From NCBI GenBank assembly GCA_038874435.1, contig JAVZCK010000001.1:90255-154254 (forward strand): a DNA stretch of 64,000 bases, written 5' to 3'. Below, piece by piece: positions 18,101-27,249 of the stretch. Under the pieces are notes generated by a model. That model was not told where the DNA came from, made no database searches, and was given only the letters and a program-made list of their open reading frames with translations. Both the position numbers and the translations under genes were made by a program. Position 1 is the first letter of the stretch; each line of letters starts with the position of its first letter. This DNA is from Thermoplasmata archaeon (GTDB taxonomy: Archaea > Thermoplasmatota > Thermoplasmata > Lutacidiplasmatales > SKW197).

Positions 18101-18643
18101 GTGCAAGGCAGATTGACGCTCGGGCTTTACAATTCGTATGGAACTAAATTTCATGAGGTGCATAGAAGAGCAGTAACAAGAGCATTGGCACTCTGCACGG
18201 GCTTTGATTGTAACCTTGCGCTCTTCGGTTTTCCATTGCCCCCAGAGGCAGAAACTCCGAAGGAAATTTCCGAGTTTCTGGCAGATAAAACTACAATTTC
18301 AACGAAGGATGCTTTGATGAAGCTATCTAGTGAGGGCAGGTTCCATCTTTTCCCTTTTCCCGATAGGGGCTTTCCCCCGCAGCTTGGCATGGTTGTGGTG
18401 ACTACCCAGCACCCTGAGGAAAAAAAAGCAGTGAGTGCAGCGTTCATTGCCAATGCGTTGCTCAATGGAAAATCTGTTTGCCTCGTTTTCGGGCTTGGAC
18501 ACCGAGGTTTAGGGAAGGTTGAGGAGATTGCGGAGTATCATTTCGAAGTAACTGGCAGGAATGTGGGGCTTGAGACCTGCACTGCACTCGGTGCTGTCGT
18601 GGGTGTTGTGAGTGCGACGCTCAAGTGCATGCGGAGGGAGTGA
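18101..18643 (+). CDS. DUF531-family archaeal protein
   Basis: About 180 residues with the DUF531 hallmark near the start (LTLGLYNSYGTKFHEVHRRAVTRALALC) and a Gly-rich C-terminal half (FGLGHRGLGKVEEIAEYHFEVTGRNVGLETCTALGAVVG). That half resembles the SAM-binding, RNA methyltransferase-like archaeal families, although no function is established. The start is uncertain: GTG at 18101 or TTG at 18113. A CTTTATCTTT TATA-like element near 18070-18079 favours either with little or no leader. The JAMM gene follows 3 bases after its stop, with the ribosome site inside this gene's end. Confidence 0.82.
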   Translation: MQGRLTLGLYNSYGTKFHEVHRRAVTRALALCTGFDCNLALFGFPLPPEAETPKEISEFLADKTTISTKDALMKLSSEGRFHLFPFPDRGFPPQLGMVVVTTQHPEEKKAVSAAFIANALLNGKSVCLVFGLGHRGLGKVEEIAEYHFEVTGRNVGLETCTALGAVVGVVSATLKCMRRE

Positions 18644-18645
18644 AA

Positions 18646-19068
18646 ATGCCAATTTTTGCACCACCAAGGAAAAGGCAGAGAGAGTTCAGAGGAATTGCAA
18701 TGGAGTTGCTGGAAGCAATTTTTGAAAACGCAAGAAATGCCCATCCGAACGAGTTTGCTGCGTTGCTTCGCCTCGGAAGGACTGGTGTGATAAACCAGTA
18801 TGTGGTTCTGCCAGGAACAATTTCAAGCAACGAATCTGCAGTTTTCATGCTTCATATGAAGCCAGCGGATTTTTCAATTGTTGGCACAATTCACTCGCAT
18901 CCAAGCCCTTATCCAATCCCCTCTGCTGCAGACCTTTCTCTGTTTGAGCGTTTCGGCTGGTTCCACATCATTGTGGCTTATCCCTACAACATGCGAAGCT
19001 GGAAGGCCTACAATGGGCATGGAGAGGAAATAAAGGTAGAGGTTGTGGAGAGGAAAAGGAGGGAATGA
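18646..19068 (+). CDS. JAMM/MPN+ metalloprotease-like protein
   Basis: A 140-residue stand-alone JAB1/MPN domain. The zinc motif HSHPSPYPIPSAADLSLF (HxHPSxxPSxxD) and the upstream catalytic glutamate in NEFAALLRLG are both present, so it should be catalytically competent. Archaeal JAMM proteins remove SAMP/ubiquitin-like modifiers or process sulfur carriers; which applies here is unknown. Start choice: the ATG at 18646 follows GGAGGGAGTG. It is translationally coupled to the DUF531 gene. Confidence 0.9.
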   Translation: MPIFAPPRKRQREFRGIAMELLEAIFENARNAHPNEFAALLRLGRTGVINQYVVLPGTISSNESAVFMLHMKPADFSIVGTIHSHPSPYPIPSAADLSLFERFGWFHIIVAYPYNMRSWKAYNGHGEEIKVEVVERKRRE

Positions 19069-19081
19069 ATTTGGACCCTGG

Positions 19082-20101
19082 CTATGGTCTTCGTTTCCTT
19101 CCGTGTGGTACTATTTCTTGAATCGCTTCTTCCATTGATGGGGGATTTATTATCTGTTTTGGGTCTATCGGCATCTCTATAATGTTGTAAATTGTATTGT
19201 AAAATGCCTCTCTACCCTTTTGCGTGACCACGATCATGTTGTAATCCTGAAGAATATTCAGCCTATGGTAGAGAGTACTGCGAGAAATTCCAAGTGTTTC
19301 TTCTGCATATTTTGAAAGAAGCATTAATGGTATTCCACCAGATGATGCCCGTTCATGCAAGCAACTCAAAACACCCCTAGCAACCTTATCCATTTCCTGT
19401 AAATAGCCCCTGTCAATCGTCCAGATTGCCTTGAACATCAATTCTTTTCCAATCTTCTCATTTTTATCCACTAATCTGTAAGCTTCACGGCAGTATTTGA
19501 AAAATTCACGAAGATTCGTGAAAGCACGGCGTGCAGCCACATAGACTCCATCATGCTCAAAATTATCGCAGTAACCTGTATTTTTCAATCGCTGACGCAG
19601 AAAATTCTCCATTTCGTTTGGGCTTACAGCAAGGTCTATGTATGTTCCTGTGCTGACCTCCTTGCGAAGTTTTAATACATTTTCGCCCCTGTGTGCTCTA
19701 TCAGTGAGACAAATACAGGTGTACTCATTCTTCGTCAACAAACTATCTATGGCTTCGTATACTCTTGCTGCTTCACTGTCGTCCAGAAAGGCAATGTCAT
19801 CCACAAGAAGATGCTCAATTTTTGCAGTAGTATCAGGAACAGGCAGTAGTCTGGTATTTTCTCTGCTAATCTTATCCAGAATTTTTCGTCCAGTTGTGTA
19901 TTCGGCTTTCTCTTCCAGCCATGCTTTGATGATATTCAAGAAACTAGTTTTGCCAACGCCCTTCTCCCCCAGAATAACAATACATTCACCTTCACTGCCG
20001 ATTCTCTCTTTCACATACTCTAACGAACCCTCTCTGTCTATGAATAAATGGTCTTTGTTTGCGGCATCTATCGGACCTAGGTAAAACGGATTTGGACACA
20101 T
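19082..20101 (-). CDS. ORC/Cdc6-like AAA+ ATPase with C-terminal winged helix
   Basis: A 339-residue protein. Walker A GEKGVGKTS, Walker B HLLVDDIAFLDD, a sensor-type stretch CLTDRAH and an ORC-like lid (LREFFKYCREAYRLVDK) are seen. A winged helix-turn-helix follows (ISRSTLYHRLNILQDYNMIVV). It is shorter and more divergent than the true Cdc6 at 35113. It could be an ORC-like initiator of a resident element or a transcription regulator. Start choice: the ATG at 20101 is 28 bases after a strong TATA (20124-20136), giving a leaderless message; the longer 406-residue reading runs through this promoter. It lies beside the type I restriction operon. Confidence 0.75.
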   Translation of the reverse strand: MCPNPFYLGPIDAANKDHLFIDREGSLEYVKERIGSEGECIVILGEKGVGKTSFLNIIKAWLEEKAEYTTGRKILDKISRENTRLLPVPDTTAKIEHLLVDDIAFLDDSEAARVYEAIDSLLTKNEYTCICLTDRAHRGENVLKLRKEVSTGTYIDLAVSPNEMENFLRQRLKNTGYCDNFEHDGVYVAARRAFTNLREFFKYCREAYRLVDKNEKIGKELMFKAIWTIDRGYLQEMDKVARGVLSCLHERASSGGIPLMLLSKYAEETLGISRSTLYHRLNILQDYNMIVVTQKGREAFYNTIYNIIEMPIDPKQIINPPSMEEAIQEIVPHGRKRRP

Positions 20102-20180
20102 ATTATATATTATACTAATCATACTATATATATTTTTTCTTATCAGTTTTATGTGTCCGAACATGTCTGATATGTCCAAA
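20091..20180. promoter_or_regulatory. AT-rich promoter bounded by inverted GTGTCC repeats
   Basis: TTTGGACACAT (20091-20101, overlapping the start codon of the ORC-like gene) is answered by ATGTGTCCGAA (20151-20161), 10 of 11 bases inverted. A further ATGTCCAAA is at 20172-20180. Between them is an AT-only-like tract (20101-20140) with the minus-strand TATA box at 20124-20136. The arrangement suits autoregulation by the winged-helix protein, or a small replicator. A 5-bp hairpin (TCTCC-ATGT-GGAGA, 20213-20226) lies just beyond, next to the end of the YgjP-like gene, and may be its terminator. Confidence 0.5.
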
Positions 20181-20240
20181 TGGTGAACCATGTGATTCCA
20201 GATGATTGGGACTCTCCATGTGGAGAATGGTAGAGGAGGG

Positions 20241-20909
20241 CTAAGAGATACCTTCCTCTCTTCCCAAAATCTGCATCCAGATTTTATTTGATTCAAGTGC
20301 AAACCAGTAGGCGAAGAGTTCTTTTTCCAATTCTACAAAGTTTGGAAATTTTTTCCTCAGCATACGAACAAAATTGCTATTGTGCCTTTTTTCTTTCAGG
20401 TGCAGGAGTTCGTGGTAAACCAGGTATTCCATTAGCTCTTGAGGGAGTGCAAGCATCTTGAGGTTGAAACTTAGGTTCTTTTTTGTAGAGCAACTTGCCC
20501 ATTTTGTTTTCTGGCATTTTATGAAGATTTTGTTAGGTTGCACGCCTAACTCTTTTGAAAAAGAGGCTACAATGGGTTTGAGGTTTTTCCTCAGTAATCT
20601 CCTGAATTTTTTCCTTGTCTTTTTGACATCGTCCAGTTTTTGAGGCGATGCTTTGCCCATTACAATGCATTTCTTTAAAAGTTCCGGGTGTTGTCTTAAA
20701 GCGTTCTCTATTTTGGCGTGCTTTTTTATCAGCCAGTCCCTTCTCGAATCAAGGATTTTTCTTGGATCTTTGATGGTTCTAGGGAGAATGAGATGTAGTA
20801 TTGGTGTGGAAAATTCCAAGCGAGGATATTTTACATTCTTCCATTCAACAGTGTATTTTATACCGAAATAGCTAGAAATTCTCTTTGAGCATCTGGAGGA
20901 TTTGGTCAT
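20241..20909 (-). CDS. YgjP-like (DUF45/WLM) zinc metallopeptidase
   Basis: A 222-residue protein whose YHELLHLKEKRHNSNF gives HExxH plus the downstream histidine of the YgjP/DUF45 gluzincin-like family. The preceding KWASCSTKKNLSFNLKMLALP is equally typical. Such genes commonly sit beside type I restriction genes; their substrate is unknown. The ATG at 20909 lies inside the 3' end of hsdR (38-base overlap), which places it as the last gene of the restriction operon. No alternative start fits, because the conserved N-terminal strand begins about 15 residues in. Confidence 0.88.
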   Translation of the reverse strand: MTKSSRCSKRISSYFGIKYTVEWKNVKYPRLEFSTPILHLILPRTIKDPRKILDSRRDWLIKKHAKIENALRQHPELLKKCIVMGKASPQKLDDVKKTRKKFRRLLRKNLKPIVASFSKELGVQPNKIFIKCQKTKWASCSTKKNLSFNLKMLALPQELMEYLVYHELLHLKEKRHNSNFVRMLRKKFPNFVELEKELFAYWFALESNKIWMQILGREEGIS

Positions 20910-23895
20910 ATACCCTGTCCCTCTTTTCTTTCTCTATCTTTTTTTCTATCAGAAAAGTCCTTATCTCTCTTCCCACGCTTTTTACAGCGCTGGGTTTGTT
21001 TACCCAGGCATAAAACATGTGCGGCTTGATTTTCCGCTCAAGTTCTCTCAGTTCTTCGTCCTGGAACTCTATTTTATTCCTCACAAGGACTTGGCCGATG
21101 GAATAAGCCATTTCAGAAAGTCCACGCTCCTCAATCAGAATTGGTATGTTTTCAAGCTCCTCAAGGTTCTCCTTAATTTCCTTACATGTTTGCTCTGCTG
21201 AGATTTTTTTCTTTTTCCAGTCATCAATTATTCTTTCCACTTTTTCCACAATCTGCTGATAAACTGGCTTAGGAATCTTATGGTTGCTCCTTATGATGTT
21301 CCTTACTTTTGCGTATGCATCAAACACACCTACGATGCTGGGTTTTACTTCATCAATGAATTTTGTGTCAATTTGAACTTTTTCCTCTGTAGTCCTTAGA
21401 CCGTAAAACTCTGTGCCTTCCTTTACAGCATTCATGGTATGTTTATAAAGTTTCTCAACAAGTACATCCTCAACATCTGGATTTATCATCTTGTAGTATT
21501 CGTAGAGAAGGCAGAGCCATTGATAGTAAGTATGGAAATCTGTTTTTATCTCGTTTGGTCCAAGCAGTTCGTAAAGCTTTCTAATCTTTCGGAAACTGTT
21601 CACAAACTCTTTTTCCTTTCCCCCCTGGAGAATCTCCATCACCTTGGCTTTCATAAATTCTTCGTTCTGGTTAGTATTTTCACCCAGACGTTCTTTCATT
21701 TTTTTCATTTCCTCCTTAAATTCTGTTGCATACTCGGCTATCGGTCTTGCGACATTTGCTATGTCCTCTCTTTGGTACATTTCGAGAGCTTTCTCTAATC
21801 TTCCGAGAATTCCTACATAGTCAACCACTCGTCCAAAGTCCTTGCCCTTGTAGGGTCTATTAACTCTTGCAATGGTCTGGAGGAGTCGATGCCCTTTTAG
21901 AAATTTGATAAGGTAGAGTGTATGGAGAATAGGGGCATTAAAGCCACGCAAGAGCATGTCAGTAACAATCAAAATTTTTGGCAAATTTTCTCTATTGAAA
22001 TCCTCCCTTATTTTCTGGTTGATTTCATCAATTTCGTTAGTTCCGTATCTCTTTTTGAGTTCTCTCTCGTATTCTTTGATGAGTTCGTCGTCATCTGGCG
22101 TATAGGTCATCACAATTTCACTGTACTCTTTTGGAAGATGTATGTCCAGTTCTCTTTTATAGAGGACACATGCTTTTCTGCTTGCGGTGACAACCAAGGC
22201 CTTAAATCTGTCATCCAGATTTTCACGAAAATCCTTGGCAATGTCCTTTGCGACCTCTTCAATCATTTTTTGATTCTCCAGCACTACATTGCAAACATTC
22301 AACTTTTTTGCAACCTCGCTCTCCAGTTGTTTTATTGTCTCCTCAGAGAGTTCTTCTACATCTGCTACTGCAAGAAAGCTTTCTACAGCATCATCAAGTT
22401 TTTCCTTGTAGAAGTTTACTACGCTCTCAACTTTGAGTTGCCAGGCAATGGGGAGAGTGAAACCATCTTCTATGGAAGCATCAATGAAGTATTTGTCAAG
22501 GTAATCTTCGCCTTCTGGGGAGAAAGCAGCGAAAGTGTCCTTTCCTTTGGTAGCGAGCGGTGTTCCGGTGAAACCCACAAAAAAAGCACTTTTGAACATG
22601 GCTCTCATTGTACCAGCCAGGATTCCATACTGGGTTCTGTCTGCCTCATCAACAAGCACAATTATGTTCTTTCTTTTAAGGATTGTTTCATTTACTGGTC
22701 TCTGTTCAAGCGGGGTTTTCACTTCCTGAAGTTCTCCGGGCCTGAACTTGTGCACAAGCACAACAAAGATTCCTCTTTTTCCTCTACCTTCGTCCCAGAG
22801 AAGCGTCTCTTTTAATTCAGAAATGGAAGTAATTGTAGAGGGCTGGAAGCCAATTTTTACAGATTTAATTTCATCCGTGGTCTGGTCTTCCAGTTCTTTC
22901 CTGTCAAGAACGAAAAGAATTGTAGGATTTTCAAGGTCTGGGAGACGCATGAGCTTGTTGGCTGCAAAAATCATAGTGAGGGTTTTACCAGAACCTTGCC
23001 AGTGCCAGATAAGACCAAATGCCTTGTCGTCCTCGCCCTTCACATACTTCTTTGCCCGCTCAACAATTTTGTTGACTGCACGGTATTGCATGTATCTAAC
23101 TAGAACTTTTTTTTCGCACCCTTTCTCCTCTCTGAAAAACGAGAAATATTTTACGATGTCCAGAAGGATTTTTGGCTGGAGAAACTCGCAAAGCCCGTTC
23201 TCTGATTTCCAGACATGCACTTGGGTATTTTCATTCCATGGCTCTGCTGGGAAATATCTTGCTTTTTCTTCCCATTTTTCTATGATTGTGTTGATTTGAA
23301 TGTATTTGAATAGTTCAGGCACTTTTTTTTCGTAGTCCTTTATCTGAAGGTAAGCGTTTTCCCAGGAAACTGTCGGGTTTGTGGGGTCCTTGCATTCTAC
23401 GAGCACGAGTGGTATGCCGTTGACGAAAAGAACGAGGTCTGCTCGAATCTTTCCATTGATGCTTGTGAATGTGACCTGGTTTGAGACAATAAACTCGTTT
23501 TTTTCGATGTTTATATAGTCAAAAAGTTGAATAGTAGCCAGACCTTTTTTTCCGAGATTTACTGGAAGTCCGTACTTTAGCAAGTCCATTATCTGTTTGT
23601 GCCCTTCAATTCCTGAACCTCTGGTTTTAAGTTCCCGAATAACCTCTTCCACAACCTCTTTTTTTTCATTCTGGGATATCCCTTCAAGCATTCTTTCATT
23701 TATGCGTAACAGTGCTGCTCTGAGATTGGAGAGTAAAAGGACATCTTCTGGACTTTCCCTGCCAAGTGTTTCAGCTGGAATGTATTTCCAGCCATGGTTC
23801 TGAAGTTGTTCCAATAGCGGCTTTTCTACAATCTCTTTTTCCCACAAAAAGTGAGGTGTAGTTCCTTCCTCTGCATTCATGTAATTCTTCTCCAT
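20872..23895 (-). CDS. hsdR: Type I restriction enzyme, R (motor/endonuclease) subunit
   Basis: A 1007-residue translocase-nuclease. The N-terminal PD-(D/E)xK domain includes KIRADLVLFVNGIPLVLVECK (split here as RADLVLF and LVECK). Superfamily 2 helicase motifs follow: Walker A WQGSGKTLTM, motif II VDEADRTQYG, motif III GFTGTPL and motif VI QTIARVNRPYKGK. The helical C-terminus that docks on the methylase completes it. It cleaves unmethylated DNA far from the site after translocation. A GGAGGTG ribosome site overlaps the end of hsdS. The frame is complete with no stop, so the nuclease looks active. Confidence 0.97.
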   Translation of the reverse strand: MEKNYMNAEEGTTPHFLWEKEIVEKPLLEQLQNHGWKYIPAETLGRESPEDVLLLSNLRAALLRINERMLEGISQNEKKEVVEEVIRELKTRGSGIEGHKQIMDLLKYGLPVNLGKKGLATIQLFDYINIEKNEFIVSNQVTFTSINGKIRADLVLFVNGIPLVLVECKDPTNPTVSWENAYLQIKDYEKKVPELFKYIQINTIIEKWEEKARYFPAEPWNENTQVHVWKSENGLCEFLQPKILLDIVKYFSFFREEKGCEKKVLVRYMQYRAVNKIVERAKKYVKGEDDKAFGLIWHWQGSGKTLTMIFAANKLMRLPDLENPTILFVLDRKELEDQTTDEIKSVKIGFQPSTITSISELKETLLWDEGRGKRGIFVVLVHKFRPGELQEVKTPLEQRPVNETILKRKNIIVLVDEADRTQYGILAGTMRAMFKSAFFVGFTGTPLATKGKDTFAAFSPEGEDYLDKYFIDASIEDGFTLPIAWQLKVESVVNFYKEKLDDAVESFLAVADVEELSEETIKQLESEVAKKLNVCNVVLENQKMIEEVAKDIAKDFRENLDDRFKALVVTASRKACVLYKRELDIHLPKEYSEIVMTYTPDDDELIKEYERELKKRYGTNEIDEINQKIREDFNRENLPKILIVTDMLLRGFNAPILHTLYLIKFLKGHRLLQTIARVNRPYKGKDFGRVVDYVGILGRLEKALEMYQREDIANVARPIAEYATEFKEEMKKMKERLGENTNQNEEFMKAKVMEILQGGKEKEFVNSFRKIRKLYELLGPNEIKTDFHTYYQWLCLLYEYYKMINPDVEDVLVEKLYKHTMNAVKEGTEFYGLRTTEEKVQIDTKFIDEVKPSIVGVFDAYAKVRNIIRSNHKIPKPVYQQIVEKVERIIDDWKKKKISAEQTCKEIKENLEELENIPILIEERGLSEMAYSIGQVLVRNKIEFQDEELRELERKIKPHMFYAWVNKPSAVKSVGREIRTFLIEKKIEKEKRDRVYDQILQMLKENF

Positions 23896-23897
23896 AC

Positions 23898-25136
23898 CTA
23901 TTCACCTCCAATCTTTTCCCACATTTCCTTGGGAATTCTTCGCTTCCCAGTCAACAAATCGTTCATAAGCCCTTTCTTTATTCGCTCAAGCTTTTCTTTT
24001 CGCTTTCGCTCAAGTTCGAGTTTCTTGTCAATTGTTGAGAGAATCTCGGCAATTTTTTGCTGCTCCAACAAAGGAGGTAACGGGACCTTAATTTCTGCAA
24101 CTTGAGATTCATTCAAAGCAGGATATTGACCTCCTACCATCATTCTGGTGCATTGGTTGATTACCATATCTGAGAAAATTGTGTATAACAGATATCTCGG
24201 CACAACTTCTTCTCCACAACTCAAAACGGCAAAGCCAGTAGAACAAATCTGATTATCTAGTTCTTTGGGGATTATAGCAAAGGCTTTTAAATATGGTCTC
24301 ACAGTTGACATGATCACATCGTTGTAGTGTAACACTCTTCTTGCACGTAATGGCGCTTCTTTTCCACGAATTTTCTTTGCGTCACATATCACACCAGTAT
24401 TGTTCTCTACGGACTCAATATCAACATAAAGAAATTCGTCATCTGGAAATCTGGTTGGGTCAATGGATTCCCTGTTTATTTTGACAGCCTCCTCTAACTT
24501 CACCACCTCCCACTCCTTCGGAATCCTCCCAATCTCTGTGTCCTTGAACTCCTTGTGCCCAATTCCCTTCGTCAAAAGCTCCCGCATCAGCCCCTGCTTC
24601 AGCCGCTCCGTTTTTGCTATGAGTTCATTGCATTTCTGAATGGCTTCATCCACTGTTGAGAGCACCTTTGCGATGGCTTTTTGCTCGGGGAGAGGCGGGA
24701 GGGGGAGATTAATAGAATTCAAAAAACTTTGAGTTATTATTGGGTGAGTTGATTTAGTAGCAAATTTGCTAAGATTTTTAAACTTGAGTAAATAAAAGAG
24801 TAATGGTAAATACACTTTGCTTTTATCATAACTTTCACTATAGATCGCATTGTCGCTTATCCATATTTTTCCATTCCCAATATGAACTTCACCAGATGCT
24901 CCAACTCTTCCGATTACTAATGTAAAATCGTTATCAACTAAAAACTTTGATGTATAACCCATCACCCCATTAGCTCCATACACAGGAACAACATTATTAT
25001 CATTAATCATTAAAGGACGTTCACCATTTTTAAGAGTTGTAATATCTCCAAGCTTCACAATCTCCCACTTCTTTGGAATCCTTCCAATCTCTGTGTCCTT
25101 GAATTCCTCATCATCACGACCATCAACATTGAGCAT
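23898..25136 (-). CDS. hsdS: Type I restriction enzyme, S (specificity) subunit
   Basis: About 412 residues with two target-recognition domains. Each is introduced by the same phrase (TEIGRIPKKWEIVKL and TEIGRIPKEWEVVKL) and followed by a conserved coiled-coil spacer (LPPLPEQKAIAKVLSTVDEAI and LPPLLEQQKIAEILSTIDKKL). The two halves read separate parts of a bipartite DNA site. Start choice: the ATG at 25136 has GGGGTGG upstream; a GTG at 25145 is the alternative. Unusually, 271 bases separate it from hsdM, with a TATA-like ATATGTATATAC at 25239-25250 and a folded element. It may therefore have its own promoter. Confidence 0.95.
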   Translation of the reverse strand: MLNVDGRDDEEFKDTEIGRIPKKWEIVKLGDITTLKNGERPLMINDNNVVPVYGANGVMGYTSKFLVDNDFTLVIGRVGASGEVHIGNGKIWISDNAIYSESYDKSKVYLPLLFYLLKFKNLSKFATKSTHPIITQSFLNSINLPLPPLPEQKAIAKVLSTVDEAIQKCNELIAKTERLKQGLMRELLTKGIGHKEFKDTEIGRIPKEWEVVKLEEAVKINRESIDPTRFPDDEFLYVDIESVENNTGVICDAKKIRGKEAPLRARRVLHYNDVIMSTVRPYLKAFAIIPKELDNQICSTGFAVLSCGEEVVPRYLLYTIFSDMVINQCTRMMVGGQYPALNESQVAEIKVPLPPLLEQQKIAEILSTIDKKLELERKRKEKLERIKKGLMNDLLTGKRRIPKEMWEKIGGE

Positions 25137-25250
25137 TTCTACCACCCCATCTCAAATAGATTAAAATTTCAAGATGTCTTGTCTGCATCATCTGAGTGAA
25201 CAAATACGCACTCCCAAAAAGTTTATGTAGACATGTAGGTATATACATAT

Positions 25251-25314
25251 TGCGGGTAAGTCCATGCTGACGCGTGTACCGGATGGTGCACATGAATGGA
25301 AGCATGGGGCCGCA
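25251..25314. other. Folded GC-rich element between hsdM and hsdS
   Basis: Three nested helices are visible in an AT-rich gap: TGCGG (25251-25255) with CCGCA (25310-25314), CCATGC (25262-25267) with GCATGG (25302-25307), and GTGTACC (25274-25280) with GGTGCAC (25285-25291) closing a GGAT loop with one G-T pair. That is 18 pairs in 64 bases. T-rich sequence follows on the + strand. It could be a small RNA, a processing or termination structure in the hsdM transcript, or a cruciform near the hsdS promoter. The strand is not determined. Confidence 0.55.
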
Positions 25315-25416
25315 TTTTATGCTTGATTTTTCCATAGTAGCATCCTCTCTTTATTCCCGAACTTTTTTTTATCTGTCCCATAATAAATGTTTTCTAACTC
25401 CTCGATGCTTTCTATT

Positions 25417-27204
25417 TTATTTCTCATCTTCTCCACCATACCCTATCACTCTCAGATACTCCTCAATCTTTTTCTCCACATCTACAATTTCCTGCTCCAC
25501 TTCATTCAGTTCTCTCCATTCTCTCTGGATATCTATCTCTTCTGCTTTCTCTTCCGCAAACACATACAGTGTGACATTCAGATTGTAATCGTTGTTTTTA
25601 ATTTCCTCAAGCGGAACAACCCTTGCAATGTCCTTCACATCCCTAAATTCTCTGTAGATTTTCGCGATTTTCTCAATATGCTGGCTCCCAATCCTGTTCA
25701 ATTTCCTCACTTCTGGATGTTTCTCATACTCTTGGCTTGCATTAATGAATAAAACCTTTCTTCTTCTTTCAGGCGGCTTACCCTTGTTAAAGAGAATTAT
25801 TCCACCAGGTGCACCAGTGTTATAAAACAACTTTTCTGGCAAAAGAATCACACAATCTACAAGGTCTGCATCCAGAATTTTGGCTCTCACATTTTTCTCT
25901 TTCCCTCCCCTGAAAAGACATCCATTATCTATCACAAGTCCCACTTTTCCGCTCTGCTTTGTAGAAGCCAGTGCATGCTGAACCCATACCCAATCTGCGG
26001 ACTGGCTAGGCGTGAACCCATAACTAAATCGTTCCTGCCAGGCCTCCGCCTTTTTGAGCTTTTCTTCCTCATAACCATCCTGGTTCCATGGAGGATTGAA
26101 AATCACAACATCAAACCTCTTAATTTTTCCATCCTCATCCTTCAATTTGGGCCACATCAAAGTGTCTCCGATTTCAATCCTGTGATCCCTGATGTCATGA
26201 ATGAACATATTCATTTTGCAGAGCGCAGCCGTGAGCGGATTTACTTCCTGGCCACAGAGAAAAACTTTCTTAACACCTTCCTCTCCAAACTTCTTTTTTA
26301 TGTGATTATAAGCACAGATGAGCATGCCCCCAGAGCCACACGCAGGGTCATAGATTTCAATTCCACCATCAACCGCAGGGTCAATGAGTTCAACCAGTAA
26401 GTTTATCACTTCCCTGGGTGTATAAACTTCCCCTTCTTTTGCCTTCTGGGGTGCAAAATAGCTCAGTATCCACTCATAGGCATCGCCAAGAATGTCTGGC
26501 GAAACATGGTAAAGTTTTCTTTCGCTGAATACCTCCATCAACTGTCTCAGAATCTCAGTATTCTCCCTGTTCCTCGCAAATTGGAGAAAATCAAACCTCT
26601 CAAAGACGGGCTTGAGGTCTGGTTCACGTTCAGCTATTTTCTTCATAGCGTTTTCGAGCTTCATTGGAAGATTTTCAACATCTTTCCTCAAATTATCCCA
26701 CAAGTACTCTTCTGGAATGTCAAATTCATGGAACACACCTTCTTTTGCCTCTTCCCTTGCTTCCTCCTCACTCAATCCTTTCTCCGTGAACTCCTTCACA
26801 TTCGTCTCATATTCTATTTCCCATCTATCACTTATCCTTTTCAAAAAGAGCAAGAGCAGAATAAACTCATAGTTCACTCTTGTTCTTATCAGATCTGCAG
26901 CTTTTTTAAGAATTCTTATGAGTTCATCTCTAGATAGATTTTCTCCTCCACCTAAAAACTCCATAATTGGCTTCAATTTGTAGATACTTTTTCTGCCGTC
27001 ATGTGGATCTCTCCTTGTCTCTACCAGATTACAATCCCTCAACTCTGAGAAAATTTCGTTAGCTGCAGATTCATCGCTAATTTCCTTTTTCTCCTTCAGA
27101 ACGCGGACGCCTTCTTCAAATGTAAACTCACTGTCTTTCAACTCACTCCACAGAGCCAGGTACTTGTTCCTCACCCATGGAGTTAGATCATTTTCTTTAT
27201 TCAT
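25417..27204 (-). CDS. hsdM: Type I restriction enzyme, M (N6-adenine methyltransferase) subunit
   Basis: A 595-residue methylase. The SAM-binding motif I is DPACGSGGML and the catalytic motif IV is NPPW in VVIFNPPWNQDG. The HsdM N-terminal helical domain covers about residues 85-240. About 80 extra residues precede it and look like a small winged-helix module (FTFEEGVRVLKEKKEISDESAANEIF). The C-terminal coiled coil binds HsdS. It modifies host DNA and with HsdS and HsdR forms the restriction complex. Start: the ATG at 27204 is 28 bases after ATTTAAATAC, a leaderless first gene. An 8-bp palindrome lies upstream of the TATA box. Confidence 0.96.
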   Translation of the reverse strand: MNKENDLTPWVRNKYLALWSELKDSEFTFEEGVRVLKEKKEISDESAANEIFSELRDCNLVETRRDPHDGRKSIYKLKPIMEFLGGGENLSRDELIRILKKAADLIRTRVNYEFILLLLFLKRISDRWEIEYETNVKEFTEKGLSEEEAREEAKEGVFHEFDIPEEYLWDNLRKDVENLPMKLENAMKKIAEREPDLKPVFERFDFLQFARNRENTEILRQLMEVFSERKLYHVSPDILGDAYEWILSYFAPQKAKEGEVYTPREVINLLVELIDPAVDGGIEIYDPACGSGGMLICAYNHIKKKFGEEGVKKVFLCGQEVNPLTAALCKMNMFIHDIRDHRIEIGDTLMWPKLKDEDGKIKRFDVVIFNPPWNQDGYEEEKLKKAEAWQERFSYGFTPSQSADWVWVQHALASTKQSGKVGLVIDNGCLFRGGKEKNVRAKILDADLVDCVILLPEKLFYNTGAPGGIILFNKGKPPERRRKVLFINASQEYEKHPEVRKLNRIGSQHIEKIAKIYREFRDVKDIARVVPLEEIKNNDYNLNVTLYVFAEEKAEEIDIQREWRELNEVEQEIVDVEKKIEEYLRVIGYGGEDEK

Positions 27205-27249
27205 GATATCTTGATGTCATACCCTGTATTTAAATTTTCCGCAATTCGG

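Noticed and set aside
21922..22815. A 297-codon plus-strand frame
   Set aside because: Lies wholly antisense to the helicase part of hsdR, whose motifs are intact; Phe/Cys-rich composition is typical of an antisense shadow.
25123..25335. A 70-codon minus-strand frame in the hsdM-hsdS gap
   Set aside because: It crosses the folded element and the hsdS start in another frame, with no plausible protein features.
20872..27204. Type I restriction operon as a degraded or phage-borne element
   Set aside because: All three subunits and the YgjP-like gene are intact, and no integrase, terminal repeats or attachment-site duplication was found; recent transfer cannot be argued from this window.
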